This document shows positions 63,580-64,000 of a DNA stretch of 64,000 nt, piece after piece (within the stretch, counting starts at the first letter, position 1; the number at the start of each line of letters is the position of its first letter). The stretch is from the NCBI RefSeq assembly GCF_000011205.1, contig NC_003106.2:2060001-2124000 (forward strand), given 5' to 3'. The notes beneath the pieces are model-generated. The model was not told the DNA's origin and did no database searches. It saw only the letters and a program-made list of their open reading frames with translations. The stretch is from Sulfurisphaera tokodaii str. 7 (GTDB taxonomy: Archaea > Thermoproteota > Thermoprotei_A > Sulfolobales > Sulfolobaceae). Both the position numbers and the translations under genes were made by a program.

Positions 63580-64000
63580 ATTTTTGAGAATCTGCCTTAA
63601 TTACTACTTCAGCATTGGGTCTTCTTTTATTTAAACCATACCAATCTATTAACATTGCACCGCGAGATCTAGAACATAACTCAACATTAACATACTTACT
63701 TACCTTTTCAATAGCAACAGAATTATCATAGGCTATCGTTACAGTTAGCGAATCTGGATGAACGCTTCCTCTGGAACCTACTGATTTAGAGTACTCTCTT
63801 AGAACTCTATTAACTTTAATGAAAAATTCAGATCTTTTAGTATTAATATCTTCTATTTTATTCCATTCTTCATCTGTTATAGTAGCGCTCTCTTCTGCTA
63901 TTTCCCAAGGAACTATGGTTATATCAAATCCAGCATTTAGTACTATTTGTGCAGCTTCAGGATCTACCCAGAAATTGAATTCAGCTATTTCTGTTGTATT
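63542..64000 (-). CDS. Inosine-uridine nucleoside N-ribohydrolase family protein, C-terminal part
   Basis: The minus-strand frame is open at the right edge and ends with TAG at 63542; 152 residues are visible. [30 protein letters not shown] is the conserved IUNH block that follows the active site, and [30 protein letters not shown] matches the C-terminal part. The family hydrolyses ribonucleosides in salvage. The N-terminal DxDxxxDD metal site lies outside the window. Confidence 0.85.
   Translation of the reverse strand, partial: NTTEIAEFNFWVDPEAAQIVLNAGFDITIVPWEIAEESATITDEEWNKIEDINTKRSEFFIKVNRVLREYSKSVGSRGSVHPDSLTVTIAYDNSVAIEKVSKYVNVELCSRSRGAMLIDWYGLNKRRPNAEVVIKADSQKFKKYLFDSLSKA

Overview
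The window is chromosomal DNA of a thermoacidophilic crenarchaeon of the Sulfolobales. Direct signs are an Sso7d/Sac7d-type 7 kDa chromatin protein (44525-44719), a DoxBCE terminal oxidase, an archaeal SRP RNA, herA-mre11-rad50-nurA, archaeal DnaG beside a family-B3 DNA polymerase, and AT-rich DNA with many leaderless TATA-start arrangements. The 7 kDa protein looks like the Sulfurisphaera (Sulfolobus) tokodaii version, so I favour that species or a close relative; this rests on memory, not on a search.

Layout. 1-3.6 kb: end of a TatD-family nuclease, then the dox oxidase operon on the minus strand. 3.9-4.4 kb: tRNA-Ser(GCU) and SRP RNA. 4.4-6.2 kb: HAD phosphatase and zinc alcohol dehydrogenase. 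6.2-15.1 kb: one long minus-strand superoperon, rps13-rps4-rps11-rpo3-rpl18e-rpl13-rps9-rpo10-rps2-memo-(mevalonate-kinase-like relic)-fni-gds-aglH, which joins ribosome and RNA polymerase assembly to isoprenoid lipid and glycan-carrier synthesis. 15-28.2 kb: mostly housekeeping genes (AIR-synthase-like protein, tyrS, dnaG, polB3, pelota, radical SAM, site-2 protease, lysS). 28.27-28.40 kb: intron-containing tRNA-Trp.

28.36-33.43 kb is an old integrated element. It is bounded by the tRNA-Trp 3' half and a decayed copy of that half about 5 kb away. Inside are an SSV-type integrase pseudogene, a MITE-like element, decayed coding fragments, and one intact two-gene cassette of visibly different base composition: an XRE-HTH/cupin/methyltransferase fusion followed by an EamA-type exporter. 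A perfect 9-bp dyad overlaps the fusion gene's TATA region and looks like an autoregulatory operator. This cassette is the best candidate for an undescribed system here.

33.4-37.8 kb is gene-poor and holds several decayed genes. 37.8-53.2 kb carries metabolism (LDH2-type dehydrogenase, 3-hydroxyacyl-CoA dehydrogenase, PaaK-like ligase, B12 domain of methylmalonyl-CoA mutase with MeaB, archaeal PEP carboxylase, Nnr), a threonine-rich surface protein, Sto7d and tRNA-Pro(UGG). Two C/D-box guide sRNA candidates were found by eye, one of them (52665-52722) with textbook geometry. 52.7-53.7 kb has two neighbouring rubrerythrin-like small proteins that lack canonical iron ligands; one is a near-exact tandem duplication. 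53.7-60 kb is the herA-mre11-rad50-nurA end-resection operon. The remainder has a CDF transporter, a methyltransferase, a CBS protein, a thiamine-binding protein, a Fur-like regulator that lacks the usual zinc cysteines, and the 3' part of a nucleoside hydrolase that runs off the window.
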